DNA of 64,000 bases from Bacillus ectoiniformans (GTDB taxonomy: Bacteria; Bacillota; Bacilli; Bacillales; Domibacillaceae). A program made the translations under genes and the position numbers. The stretch is from assembly GCF_016908875.1 (NCBI RefSeq), contig NZ_JAFBES010000001.1:1-64000 (forward strand). Direction: 5' to 3'. Below the pieces are notes generated by a model, which was given only the letters and a program-made list of their open reading frames with translations, was not told the origin of the DNA and ran no database searches. Positions within the stretch are counted from its first letter, which is position 1; each line of letters begins with the position of its first letter. This document shows, piece by piece, positions 1-7,941 of the stretch.

Positions 1-143
1 ACCAACTTTATCCTACCATGAAGTGAGGATTTTTTTATACCTCGCTTGAAGCTCTTTAGAACCCCCGGCATAGCCAGGGGTTTTCAAAACCATAAAAAAA
101 AAAACCCTTTGCTCATAAACAGCCAAAGGGTCATACTATCTAT
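1..143. other. Intergenic tail downstream of mlpA with two further hairpins
   Basis: No gene is visible in this stretch. Besides the mlpA terminator at 94-131 there are two more inverted repeats. One has arms at 60-65 and 77-82 with a GGC-ATA-GCC core. It pairs fully on the minus strand through a G-T wobble and is followed on the plus strand by TTTT. The other pairs AAGTGAGG (21-28) with CCTCGCTT (40-47). They could be terminators for a convergent gene outside the window, or leader structures of the next minus-strand gene. The sequence does not decide. Confidence 0.4.
94..131 (-). terminator. Intrinsic terminator after mlpA
   Basis: Read on the minus strand, ACCCTTTG and CAAAGGGT form an 8-bp stem around a loop of about 12 nt. 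An unbroken run of about ten T follows. It lies 13 nt past the mlpA stop, so it probably ends the pnpA/ylxY/mlpA transcription unit. Confidence 0.9.
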
Positions 144-1379
144 TTACATCGTAGTCGGCAGCTTGCCATCGGGACTGATTAAAGCAACAGAATAATCTCG
201 CTCAAAGATCCGCTTGCCTAAGTCATTGACCGATTGTAATTCCACCTGATCAATTAGCGTCACAATTTCGTCGAGTGTGCGATGTCTTTTCAGCACAAGC
301 TCATTTTTGCCATTTCGGCTCATTCGGCTGTTGGTGCTCTCAAGACTCAGCATCAGGCTCCCTTTTAATTGTTCTTTACTGTTGTGAAGTTCTTTAGGCG
401 TAAGGCCATCTTTAATTAGCAGATTCAATGTATCCTGCATCGTTTCAAACAGCTGATCAAGCTGATCGGCACCCGTGCCTCCATATAATGTCACAAGGCC
501 GCTGTCTTGGAAGGCTGAATGATAAGAAAAGACCGAGTAAGCTAAACCTTTTTGCTCTCTGACCTCTTGGAACAAGCGAGAAGACATACTGCCTCCCAAT
601 ACATTGTTTAATACAATTAAATTGTAGGCATCCTTATGTCCGATCGGCAGACCTTGATAGCCTAAACATAAATGAGCTTGTTCCGTTTCTTTCTTTCTCG
701 AGACTTTATCTGAAAACATCTCAGGCTCCGCTTGTCCATGAGAAGAGCTTCCGCCTTCATAGCTGCCAAACAGCTTTTCTGCCTGTTTAATAATTTCATC
801 TGTCACATTTCCAGCGATTGAAATGACGACTCGATCCGGGGTGTACATGTTATGCATATAGCTTTGCAGTTTTTCACGTGTGAATTCTGCAAGCGTCTCT
901 TCTGTTCCTAAAATAGGGTAACCAAGAGAATGGTTTTTATAAGTAGCTTTACTTAATAAATCGTGCACAATATCATCTGGTGTATCTTCATACATCTTGA
1001 TCTCTTCATAGACTACATTCTTCTCTTTCGTCATCTCTTCTTCAGCAAACTCCGAATGAAAGAACATGTCTGCAAGTGTATCTAGCGCATAGGAAGCATA
1101 ATTATCAAGGACTTTCGCGTAATAGCATGTATATTCCTTTGATGTAAAAGCATTGACTTGGCCTCCGATACTGTCAAAGCTTTCTGCAATGTCTTTGGCA
1201 GACCTTGTTTTCGTGCCTTTAAAAAACATATGCTCAAGAAAATGTGAAATTCCGTTATTGTCGGTCTTCTCATCTCTTGAACCCGTTCCGATCCAAATGC
1301 CGATCGCGGCGGATCTGACCGTAGGGAATTTCTCTGTTACTATTCTTACTCCATTGCTGCATGTATATCTGTTAATCAA
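144..1379 (-). CDS. mlpA: M16 family zinc peptidase MlpA (YmxG)
   Basis: Processing-protease-like metallopeptidase of family M16, 411 aa from the chosen start. The inverted zinc motif HFLEH is at about residues 46-50, and a downstream EE pair near residue 126 offers the third ligand, so the catalytic site looks intact. The start is TTG at 1379 (protein begins MINRYTCSNG). AGGAGG lies at 1385-1390 with good spacing, and the longer upstream ATG would place this Shine-Dalgarno inside the coding region. It follows pnpA and ylxY as in B. subtilis, where the gene is called mlpA or ymxG. The physiological substrate is unknown to me. No signal peptide is visible, so a cytoplasmic location is likely. 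Confidence 0.93.
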   Translation of the reverse strand: MINRYTCSNGVRIVTEKFPTVRSAAIGIWIGTGSRDEKTDNNGISHFLEHMFFKGTKTRSAKDIAESFDSIGGQVNAFTSKEYTCYYAKVLDNYASYALDTLADMFFHSEFAEEEMTKEKNVVYEEIKMYEDTPDDIVHDLLSKATYKNHSLGYPILGTEETLAEFTREKLQSYMHNMYTPDRVVISIAGNVTDEIIKQAEKLFGSYEGGSSSHGQAEPEMFSDKVSRKKETEQAHLCLGYQGLPIGHKDAYNLIVLNNVLGGSMSSRLFQEVREQKGLAYSVFSYHSAFQDSGLVTLYGGTGADQLDQLFETMQDTLNLLIKDGLTPKELHNSKEQLKGSLMLSLESTNSRMSRNGKNELVLKRHRTLDEIVTLIDQVELQSVNDLGKRIFERDYSVALISPDGKLPTTM

Positions 1380-1421
1380 TGTAATCCTCCTATCCAGCTG
1401 TCGCAAAAAACCATATCACGC

Positions 1422-2396
1422 TTACTTATCTTGTGTTATATCGGAGAAAATGCGCGTTTCATTTAGCAACTGTGACACTGTATCTATTTTCAAATCTTTG
1501 GATTGAATTTCTTTAATTAATCGATCTAGTGACTTTGACGTCGATTCAGTAGGGTGCATTAATATGATGGCCCCTGGATGCATTTTCGCTGTCACTCGGT
1601 TAATCAGTTCATTGGGTGCAGGCTTTTTCCAATCGATCGTATCGACGGTCCATAAAATGGTGTTCATGTTCAATTGGTCAGCCACTTTAACGGTTTCATC
1701 TCTATAGCTTCCGCTTGGAGGAGCAAATAGTTCCGGTTTTACACCGGCAGCTGCCTCAAGCACCTCGTTCGTTTTCTCTATTTCTTCACGGATCCTTGAA
1801 TTGCTTAAAACAGCCATGTCAGGGTGTGAATAGGAATGATTGCCTGCTTCGTGTCCGCTGTCTGTAATCATTTTTACTAGATCGGGATGCTCCTTCGCCC
1901 ACCGGCCTTCAAAAAAGAACGTAGCATGAACATTGTGCTTTTTCAACACGCTAAGCATATTCGGAAGAAATTCTTCGCCCCAAGCTACATTTATTGCCAT
2001 ACTGACCATCGGCTTGTCTGGATGACCACGGTAAATGGGAGCAGGCGGTAAATCCTTTAGGTGTACCTCAGGCCGTACTTGTTTGTATATTAAATGTTTT
2101 TCATCAAATGTTCCATCTTTTTTCATGCTTTTGATTGATTTTTTTATATCAACCTCAAGTCCATTATACCCAGGAATTGCTTTCCAAACGGGATCAATCC
2201 TTGCATTCTGAGCGTCGACTTTTCTTTTTTTCGCTTCTGTTTGTACTTTACTCTCCAGAGTTTCTTGATTGCTATGCACCGTCACCGCATCGCTTTTAAG
2301 CTGTGAAATATACGTATGAACAGCTGTGGTTTCGACAATCATTAACGATAACACAGCAATAGCTATTATACCACTAATAAGTTTAAACTTCTTCAT
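1422..2396 (-). CDS. ylxY: YlxY-type polysaccharide deacetylase-like protein, first catalytic Asp replaced
   Basis: 324-aa NodB-fold protein with an N-terminal hydrophobic segment at residues 5-25 (signal anchor or signal peptide), so it is exported or membrane-anchored. The zinc-site motif HSYSH is present, as are APPSGSYR and WTVDTIDW. The usual first motif (TFDDGP, or FDISWG in PdaB) reads INVAWG, so the catalytic or metal-binding Asp is Asn. The last motif reads LMHPT. I recall other YlxY proteins sharing this change, which would make them a degenerate or altered subgroup rather than a mutant. AAGGAGG precedes the ATG at good spacing. It sits between pnpA and mlpA. A role in spore or cell-wall polysaccharide processing is inference. 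Confidence 0.85.
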   Translation of the reverse strand: MKKFKLISGIIAIAVLSLMIVETTAVHTYISQLKSDAVTVHSNQETLESKVQTEAKKRKVDAQNARIDPVWKAIPGYNGLEVDIKKSIKSMKKDGTFDEKHLIYKQVRPEVHLKDLPPAPIYRGHPDKPMVSMAINVAWGEEFLPNMLSVLKKHNVHATFFFEGRWAKEHPDLVKMITDSGHEAGNHSYSHPDMAVLSNSRIREEIEKTNEVLEAAAGVKPELFAPPSGSYRDETVKVADQLNMNTILWTVDTIDWKKPAPNELINRVTAKMHPGAIILMHPTESTSKSLDRLIKEIQSKDLKIDTVSQLLNETRIFSDITQDK

Positions 2397-2451
2397 AGTC
2401 TTGTCCTCCTTTCCATAAATTTATGTTTATAGAAAAAGAAGTAGAACATAG

Positions 2452-2482
2452 GAAAAAGCCAGAGGATCATCCCCTGGCTTTG
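2452..2482 (-). terminator. Intrinsic terminator after pnpA
   Basis: The minus strand reads AAAGCCAGGGG, a short ATGA loop, then TCCTCTGGCTTTTTCC. The stem is about 11 bp with a wobble and ends in a short T run. It lies 11 nt beyond the pnpA stop, so ylxY and mlpA depend on read-through or their own promoter. Confidence 0.85.
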
Positions 2483-2493
2483 CCTGCTTAACA

Positions 2494-4617
2494 TTATTTT
2501 TGTGCTTGTTCTTCTTGCTGTTCTTTTTGCTCTTTTAAAATGGCTTTACGTGACAGGTTGACACGCCCTTGTTCATCAATGCCGATGACTTTCACTTCTA
2601 GTTTATCGCCCATTGATACAACATCTTCGACTTTGCGGACACGCTCTTCCGCAAGCTCAGAAATATGAACAAGTCCATCTTTGCCTTTAAACAATTCAAC
2701 GAATGTGCCGAATTTTTCAATTCGCTTAACCGTACCAAGATATTTCTGTCCGACTTCTACTTCACGAACGATATCTTCGATGATTTTCTTCGCTTCATTG
2801 TTCTTAGACGAATCGATAGAAGAAATAAATATTGTTCCATCTTGCTCAATATCAATTTTAACTCCTGTTTCTTCGATGATTTTATTGATTTGTTTTCCGC
2901 TTGGTCCGATTACATCGCGAATCTTATCTGGGTTAATTGACATTGTTAGAATCTTAGGCGCATAAGCAGATAACTCTTCGCGCGGCTCTGAAATAGCTGT
3001 CAGCATATGCTCTAAAATATGCATACGTCCGGCTTTAGCCTGCTGCAGAGCTTCCTCTAAAATTTCTCGGCTTAGCCCGTCAATTTTAATATCCATTTGA
3101 AGAGCTGTAATTCCTTTAGCCGTTCCAGCTACTTTAAAGTCCATATCTCCTAAATGATCTTCCATACCCTGAATGTCGGAAAGAACCGTGTAGTTTTCTC
3201 CAGATTTAACTAAGCCCATAGCAATTCCGGCTACCGGAGCTTTAATTGGTACACCTGCATCCATCATGGCCATCGTGCTTGCACAAATACTTGCTTGTGA
3301 AGAAGAACCATTTGATTCAAGCACTTCTGACACTAAGCGAATCGTGTAAGGGAAGTCTTTTTCATTTGGAATAATTGGCTCAAGCGCTCGTTCTCCAAGT
3401 GCCCCATGTCCAATTTCACGGCGTCCTGGCGCACGCAACGGGCGCGTTTCACCTACACTAAAGGATGGGAAATTATAATGATGCATAAATCGTTTAGACT
3501 CTTCTGTTCCTAATCCATCAAGAATCTGAACATCGCCTAAAGCACCTAATGTACAAATGCTAAGCGCTTGGGTTTGTCCGCGTGTAAACATCCCAGAACC
3601 ATGCGTACGCGGCAAAATATTTACTATTGAAGAAAGCGGGCGAATCTCGTCAATTTGACGGCCATCAGGACGGACTTTTTCCACTGTAATTAAGCGGCGG
3701 ACTTCTTCTTTTACAAGCTTGTCTAATACTTGGGCAGCTTGTTTACGTGTTTCATCATCCGCTTCTTCAGCTTCAAATTTCTCCATCACAGATTTTTTAA
3801 CAGCTTGAATCGCTTCTTCACGTGCATGTTTTTCCTGCACTTGAATCGCTTCGTTCAAATCCTTTTCGCAAAGAGAACGGACTTGCTGTTCAACGTCTGC
3901 ATTTAAATCATACAGCTCAACTTCTCGCTTTTCTTTTCCGACTGCTTTAACAATCTCTTCTTGGAAAGCGATTAAGCGTTTGATTTCTTCATGACCAAAC
4001 ATGATTGCTTCAAGCATGACTTCTTCAGGAACTTCATTGGCTCCTGCTTCAACCATGTTGATCGCATCTTTCGTACCGGCAACCGTTAAGTGCATATCGC
4101 TGGCTTCAAGCTGCTCCACTGTCGGGTTAATAATAAATTCACCGTCTACACGGCCAACAATGACACCAGCAATCGGCCCTTCAAAAGGAATATCCGAGAT
4201 GCATAGCGATAAAGATGAACCAAACATCGCAGCCATTTCAGACGTGCAATTCTGGTCAACACTCATCACAATGCTGATGACTTGTACTTCATTACGGAAT
4301 CCATCAGCAAATAGCGGACGAATCGGACGGTCGATTAAACGGCTCGCCAATGTCGCTTTTTCACTTGGACGACCTTCTCTTTTAATAAATCCTCCAGGAA
4401 TCTTACCCACTGCATATAAACGTTCTTCATAGTTTACAGTTAATGGGAAGAAATCGACTGATTTCGCTTCCTTTGAGGCAGTCGAAGAACTTAATACGAC
4501 TGTATCTCCATAACGGATCAATGCCGATCCGTTTGCTTGTTTGGCCATCTGGCCGACTTCTACAGTTAACGGACGACCTGCCCATTCTATGGAAAATGTC
4601 TGTTTCCCTTGCTCCAT
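2494..4617 (-). CDS. pnp: Polyribonucleotide nucleotidyltransferase (PNPase)
   Basis: 707-aa phosphorolytic 3'-5' exoribonuclease of the RNA degradosome. It also polymerises NDPs and affects competence and cold growth in Bacillus. Two RNase PH-like domains fill the first 550 residues. The second carries the catalytic [16 protein letters not shown] segment. A KH domain (about 556-621, [11 protein letters not shown]) and an S1 domain (about 622-690, [15 protein letters not shown]) follow. Length and order match the family. The ATG is preceded by GAGAGGGG. It lies behind rpsO, a common bacterial pairing, but with a terminator between them and a 232-nt gap that could hold its own promoter. Called pnpA in B. 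subtilis. Confidence 0.98.
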   Translation of the reverse strand: MEQGKQTFSIEWAGRPLTVEVGQMAKQANGSALIRYGDTVVLSSSTASKEAKSVDFFPLTVNYEERLYAVGKIPGGFIKREGRPSEKATLASRLIDRPIRPLFADGFRNEVQVISIVMSVDQNCTSEMAAMFGSSLSLCISDIPFEGPIAGVIVGRVDGEFIINPTVEQLEASDMHLTVAGTKDAINMVEAGANEVPEEVMLEAIMFGHEEIKRLIAFQEEIVKAVGKEKREVELYDLNADVEQQVRSLCEKDLNEAIQVQEKHAREEAIQAVKKSVMEKFEAEEADDETRKQAAQVLDKLVKEEVRRLITVEKVRPDGRQIDEIRPLSSIVNILPRTHGSGMFTRGQTQALSICTLGALGDVQILDGLGTEESKRFMHHYNFPSFSVGETRPLRAPGRREIGHGALGERALEPIIPNEKDFPYTIRLVSEVLESNGSSSQASICASTMAMMDAGVPIKAPVAGIAMGLVKSGENYTVLSDIQGMEDHLGDMDFKVAGTAKGITALQMDIKIDGLSREILEEALQQAKAGRMHILEHMLTAISEPREELSAYAPKILTMSINPDKIRDVIGPSGKQINKIIEETGVKIDIEQDGTIFISSIDSSKNNEAKKIIEDIVREVEVGQKYLGTVKRIEKFGTFVELFKGKDGLVHISELAEERVRKVEDVVSMGDKLEVKVIGIDEQGRVNLSRKAILKEQKEQQEEQAQK

Positions 4618-4735
4618 AAATGAACCCCTCTCTATATAAATAAAGTGTTATCAAATGATTACAATCCTGTTAATAAGCATAACACTGCTTATAAGACCTG
4701 CATAGCTAAAACATTGAAATTACCTATCTTATGTA

Positions 4736-4793
4736 TTCTTAACTTAAGAAAGACAAGATAAACGTCTATTTACACTAAAAGCTTAGAATTATA
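4736..4793 (-). promoter_or_regulatory. Candidate pnp promoter region with a 15-bp palindrome
   Basis: The rpsO-pnp gap holds a TATAAT at 4788-4793 (minus strand) preceded by TGG-like extended sequence but only a poor -35. A second possible pair is TTGTCT with a weak CATAAG 17 nt on. Between that second pair lies a perfect odd palindrome, TTCTTAAGTTAAGAA (4736-4750). The region is very AT-rich, so chance matches are likely. Confidence 0.3.
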
Positions 4794-4815
4794 TACCAAA
4801 TTAATTTTTCCCTAA

Positions 4816-4842
4816 CAAAAAAGCGGGAAGAATCCCGCTTTC
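4816..4842 (-). terminator. Intrinsic terminator after rpsO
   Basis: AAAGCGGGA and TCCCGCTTT pair around a tiny loop on the minus strand and are followed by TTTTGTTAGG. It lies 7 nt past the rpsO stop. Confidence 0.92.
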
Positions 4843-4849
4843 TGATAGC

Positions 4850-5119
4850 TTATCGGCGTAAGCCAAGTTTTTGAATTAGTTCACGGTAGCGCGCAACATC
4901 TTTGTTACGTAGGTAAGTCAAAAGGTTACGACGGCGTCCTACCATTTTTAAAAGACCGCGACGTGAGTGGTGATCTTTTTTGTGTGTACGCAAGTGATCA
5001 TTTAATGTGTTGATTTGCTCTGTAAGTACAGCAATTTGTACTTCCGGAGATCCAGTATCACTTTCGTGAGTTTTGTATTCGCTGATGATTTCGTTTTTGC
5101 GTTCTTGAGTTAATGCCAT
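4850..5119 (-). CDS. rpsO: 30S ribosomal protein S15
   Basis: 89-aa primary 16S rRNA-binding protein of the small-subunit platform. The sequence [12 protein letters not shown] and the [18 protein letters not shown] segment are typical of S15. The start is the ATG at 5119, preceded by AAGGAGG. An upstream in-frame ATG would add eight non-homologous residues that contain the ribosome binding site. It is transcribed alone from the promoter at 5214-5242 and ended by its own terminator, so it forms a one-gene unit between ribF and pnp. S15 is known to repress its own mRNA in several bacteria, including Geobacillus. Confidence 0.98.
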   Translation of the reverse strand: MALTQERKNEIISEYKTHESDTGSPEVQIAVLTEQINTLNDHLRTHKKDHHSRRGLLKMVGRRRNLLTYLRNKDVARYRELIQKLGLRR

Positions 5120-5213
5120 GTTAATTCCTCCTTGTTTTGTCAAAATCCCCTGTTACTGAGCATGCGTTGGAGAATCGCGATGCCAAGCAAAGGTTCAATA
5201 TCATACGTTATTT
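5120..5213 (-). promoter_or_regulatory. Structured rpsO 5' leader, candidate S15 autoregulatory RNA
   Basis: The leader from the predicted start site to the ATG is about 90 nt. It holds a hairpin made by GCAT(C)GCG and CGCATGC around a 9-nt loop, followed by an AGTAACAGGGGATTTT segment and the Shine-Dalgarno. S15-responsive leaders in Firmicutes also use a G-C-rich helix just upstream of the ribosome binding site. Equivalence here is inferred from position and shape only. Confidence 0.4.
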
Positions 5214-5242
5214 ACTATACAGGACGCACGAAGAAAATGCAA
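5214..5242 (-). promoter_or_regulatory. Sigma-A promoter for rpsO
   Basis: The minus strand has TTGCAT (5237-5242), a 17-nt spacer, then TATAGT (5214-5219). This is a good vegetative promoter, placed entirely between the ribF stop and rpsO. Confidence 0.75.
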
Positions 5243-5260
5243 CTATGATCTTTGCTCGAT

Positions 5261-6217
5261 TTATTCAATGTGACCATCTAAATGAAAGTATTTCATCGCA
5301 GCCTGTTTGTCTTTTTCAATCTGAGCTTTTAATGAGTCAATTCCATCAAACTTTTGCTCTCCGCGTATATGCAGGTGCCACTCGATGGCTACTTCTTCCC
5401 CATAAATGGAATGATTAAAGTCAAACACATGCACTTCTATCGACAGGGAAGGTTCATCAGGGTTTTTGAAGGTAGGCCGGAATCCAATATTGCACACGCC
5501 ATTATGCCATTTCCCTTTTACAAGCATTTTCACCGCATAAACACCCATTTTAGGAATAAAGTAATCGTCACTAAGCTTTACATTGGCTGTCGGAAAACCA
5601 ATTTTTCGTCCCCTTTTGTCGCCATGAATAACCGTTCCTTCCACTTTATATGGGCGCCCCAGCAATTCTTTCGCATCTTCCATTTTCCCTTCCTTAAGCA
5701 GGGAACGAATTCTTGTTGAACTAATTTTCTCTGAACCGCTTTCATATTTCTCTATCATTGAGGATTGGAATTGCCCTCTTGAATGAAATTGAATCGTCTC
5801 CATGGTTCCTTTGCCAAGCTTTCCGTATGTATAATCAAAACCGGCGATCACATGCTTAACATTCAGCTTTATAATGTACTCATCAATAAATTGCTGCGGC
5901 TCGAGCGCCGCAAAATCCGAAGTAAAACGAACGATGAATAAATAATCAATCCCAAGTGAAGCAATGACTTTTTTCTTTTCTTCAAGCGGCGTAATATGTT
6001 CAATGTGCTTATGTTTTCGGCCAAGCACAACAGAAGGGTGGGGATCAAAAGTCATGACAGCACTTTTTACATTCTCTTTTTTAGCTATTTGAGCTGCCGC
6101 TTGAATCACTTGTTGATGCCCCTTATGCACACCGTCAAAAAATCCGAGTGCCATGGCAAGTGCCGGCAGCTTTTCTCTATCTAGTTTGTGAGGATGATGC
6201 AGCATAATAATCTCCAT
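5261..6217 (-). CDS. ribF: Bifunctional riboflavin kinase / FAD synthetase
   Basis: 318-aa enzyme converting riboflavin to FMN and FMN to FAD (RibC in B. subtilis). The N-terminal nucleotidyltransferase half shows GFFDGVHKGHQ and TFDPHPSVVLG, then SSTRIRSLL. The C-terminal flavokinase half carries KIGFPTANV and the GVCNIGFRPTF segment. AGGTGAG stands ahead of the ATG. It is 22 nt after truB and probably co-transcribed with it, ending the rimP-infB cluster. No FMN riboswitch is seen, as expected for this gene rather than the rib biosynthesis operon. Confidence 0.96.
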   Translation of the reverse strand: MEIIMLHHPHKLDREKLPALAMALGFFDGVHKGHQQVIQAAAQIAKKENVKSAVMTFDPHPSVVLGRKHKHIEHITPLEEKKKVIASLGIDYLFIVRFTSDFAALEPQQFIDEYIIKLNVKHVIAGFDYTYGKLGKGTMETIQFHSRGQFQSSMIEKYESGSEKISSTRIRSLLKEGKMEDAKELLGRPYKVEGTVIHGDKRGRKIGFPTANVKLSDDYFIPKMGVYAVKMLVKGKWHNGVCNIGFRPTFKNPDEPSLSIEVHVFDFNHSIYGEEVAIEWHLHIRGEQKFDGIDSLKAQIEKDKQAAMKYFHLDGHIE

Positions 6218-6239
6218 AATTTCTCACCTGTCTCCCTCG

Positions 6240-7151
6240 TCAGTTAGGTATCACCTTTACCGGCTTTACTTTTCCTATTTTTTCAGGATGCTGTTTATAC
6301 AGGGCCAACAGCTCTTCCCCATGAAAAACCGCGACTTCATCACTTTCGGCCGGCCAATCAGCCGGCTGTTCTATGACAGCACCATTTTTTACTTTCTCTG
6401 CTAATGTACCATTTATTACCCATTTCGGCAAATGTGAAATTCCTGATTCAAGCGGCTTCAGAATACTTTCCACTTGATGGCTGTCCGCTAACATTTGCAG
6501 TTCATTCAATGTGACGCAATTCTCTTTTTCATATCCGCCAGATGCTGTTCTAGTCAATTTCGACATATGAGCGGGGTAGCCAAGCTTCTCACCAATCGTC
6601 ACAGCAAGCGTGCGGATATAGGTGCCTTTGCTGCAGGCAACTCGGAATGAGAAACGGATCTCTTCCCCTTCATATACCTCTTCTGGATCTAATAGTTCCA
6701 GCTCATAAATATGAACCTTTCTAGATGGCCGATCAATGACCAGTCCTTGACGGGCATACTCATATAAGCGTTTCCCATTGACTTTAACCGCAGAATACAT
6801 AGGAGGTGTCTGAACAATTTCCCCTGTTAAAGAATCAAGAACAGAAAGAATTTCTTCACGAGAAAATGACTGTTTGACCGGCTTTTGCTCAACCACTTCG
6901 CCTGAGGCATCTTCTGTTGTCGTAGAATAGCCGATTGTCACTTCTCCTACATACGTTTTACCGGCGGACATAATATAGTCTGCGAGCTTCGTTGCTCTGC
7001 CTAAACAAATAGGAAGAACACCTTCTACGTCAGGATCTAGCGTGCCAGTGTGACCCACCTTTTTCATCTTCAATATTTTTCTTACCTTAAATACACAATC
7101 ATGAGAGGTCATCCCTTTTTCTTTCCAAAGAGGAAGAATTCCATCCACCAT
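6240..7151 (-). CDS. truB: tRNA pseudouridine-55 synthase TruB
   Basis: 303-aa enzyme that isomerises U55 in the T-loop of tRNAs. The signature VGHTGTLDPDVEGVLPICLG places the catalytic Asp at residue 39. The thumb and core segments SAVKVNGKRLYEYAR and ACSKGTYIRTLA are also present. TGGAGG precedes the ATG. A long hairpin with a T-run at 7188-7277 separates it from rbfA, so its expression may depend on read-through. The C-terminal 60 residues are less conserved, as usual in the family. Confidence 0.97.
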   Translation of the reverse strand: MVDGILPLWKEKGMTSHDCVFKVRKILKMKKVGHTGTLDPDVEGVLPICLGRATKLADYIMSAGKTYVGEVTIGYSTTTEDASGEVVEQKPVKQSFSREEILSVLDSLTGEIVQTPPMYSAVKVNGKRLYEYARQGLVIDRPSRKVHIYELELLDPEEVYEGEEIRFSFRVACSKGTYIRTLAVTIGEKLGYPAHMSKLTRTASGGYEKENCVTLNELQMLADSHQVESILKPLESGISHLPKWVINGTLAEKVKNGAVIEQPADWPAESDEVAVFHGEELLALYKQHPEKIGKVKPVKVIPN

Positions 7152-7187
7152 CTTGTTGCCTCCATTCTTACCATCATTTTTTTTTCA

Positions 7188-7277
7188 TTAAAAAAATAAG
7201 GACCGAATTCTTTTTAGAAATTTATATAGACATGATTGCACCTCTATATAGCATTCATCAAAAGAAATCCGATCCTT
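7188..7277 (-). terminator. Long two-tier hairpin with T-tract between rbfA and truB
   Basis: Outer arms at 7260-7277 and 7198-7214 pair over about 17 bp with one bulge and two G-T pairs. Nested inside are perfect 8-nt arms, TATATAGA (7243-7250) and TCTATATA (7223-7230). The outer stem is followed at once by TTATTTTTTT. It looks like an intrinsic terminator or attenuator for the rimP-to-rbfA transcript, but truB has no clear promoter behind it. Confidence 0.7.
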
Positions 7278-7287
7278 ACCGATTTAC

Positions 7288-7647
7288 CTATTCCTGCTCA
7301 CTTGAACCATGGTCATCAATCTTTTTAAGTAAAGATTCAATTCGATTTCCATAGTCAATTGATGCATCAAACTCAAATAAAAGTTCAGGAGTTTTGCGTA
7401 AACGCATTCTCTGTCCAAGCTCTGATCGTATAAACCCTTTTGCTTTTGCTAAGGCTTTTAACGTTTCTTCGCGCTTCTTTTCATCTCCAAGAACAGTAAT
7501 AAATACAGTTGCTTGCTGAAGATCGCCAGTCACTTCAACATCAGTGACAGTGATAAACCCAATGCGAGGGTCTTTCACTTTGCGGTTTAAAATATCAGTA
7601 AGCTCTTTTTTCATTTGTTCGCCTACTCGATTTGAGCGAAGACTCAT
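7288..7647 (-). CDS. rbfA: 30S ribosome-binding factor RbfA
   Basis: 119-aa KH-fold assembly factor that binds the 16S rRNA helix-1 region during late 30S maturation and cold adaptation. The N-terminal [17 protein letters not shown] and central [23 protein letters not shown] segments are diagnostic. The C-terminal Asp/Glu/His-rich tail is short. GAGGTGA precedes the ATG. It follows ylxP by 15 nt in the rimP-infB cluster. Confidence 0.97.
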   Translation of the reverse strand: MSLRSNRVGEQMKKELTDILNRKVKDPRIGFITVTDVEVTGDLQQATVFITVLGDEKKREETLKALAKAKGFIRSELGQRMRLRKTPELLFEFDASIDYGNRIESLLKKIDDHGSSEQE

Positions 7648-7662
7648 CTATATTTCACCTCT

Positions 7663-7941
7663 TTATAGCCATTCATAGGAAGTGGTCAGCCGCTCCCATT
7701 CAGGAAAAGAATCGAGAAAGCGGAGAGCATTTTCAATCTCTCGCTCTGTCGCTTTTCTAGAAGAGGCGACTGTGACAATAGCTATTTTTGTACGCTGCCA
7801 AACGTCTTGATGATCAACTTCCGTGACAGAAACATTTAATTTTTGCTTCAGCCTTGTCATAATCCGCTGAAGCACGGCGCGTTTCTCTTTTAAAGAATGC
7901 GCATCATGTATTAAATACTCCGTTTCGGCGTAACCAATCAT
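7663..7941 (-). CDS. ylxP: YlxP, DUF503 family protein
   Basis: 92-aa conserved protein of unknown function (DUF503, ferredoxin-like fold by family knowledge). The N-terminus [20 protein letters not shown] and the [18 protein letters not shown] segment match the family. Its ATG overlaps the infB stop in an ATGA junction, so it is translationally coupled to IF2. Context suggests a role in translation or ribosome assembly, which is inference. Confidence 0.92.
   Translation of the reverse strand: MIGYAETEYLIHDAHSLKEKRAVLQRIMTRLKQKLNVSVTEVDHQDVWQRTKIAIVTVASSRKATEREIENALRFLDSFPEWERLTTSYEWL

Noticed and set aside
4845-4875. GCCGATAA resembling a sigma-D -10 at the end of rpsO
   Set aside because: It is rpsO coding sequence with no TAAA at the right distance and no motility gene downstream.
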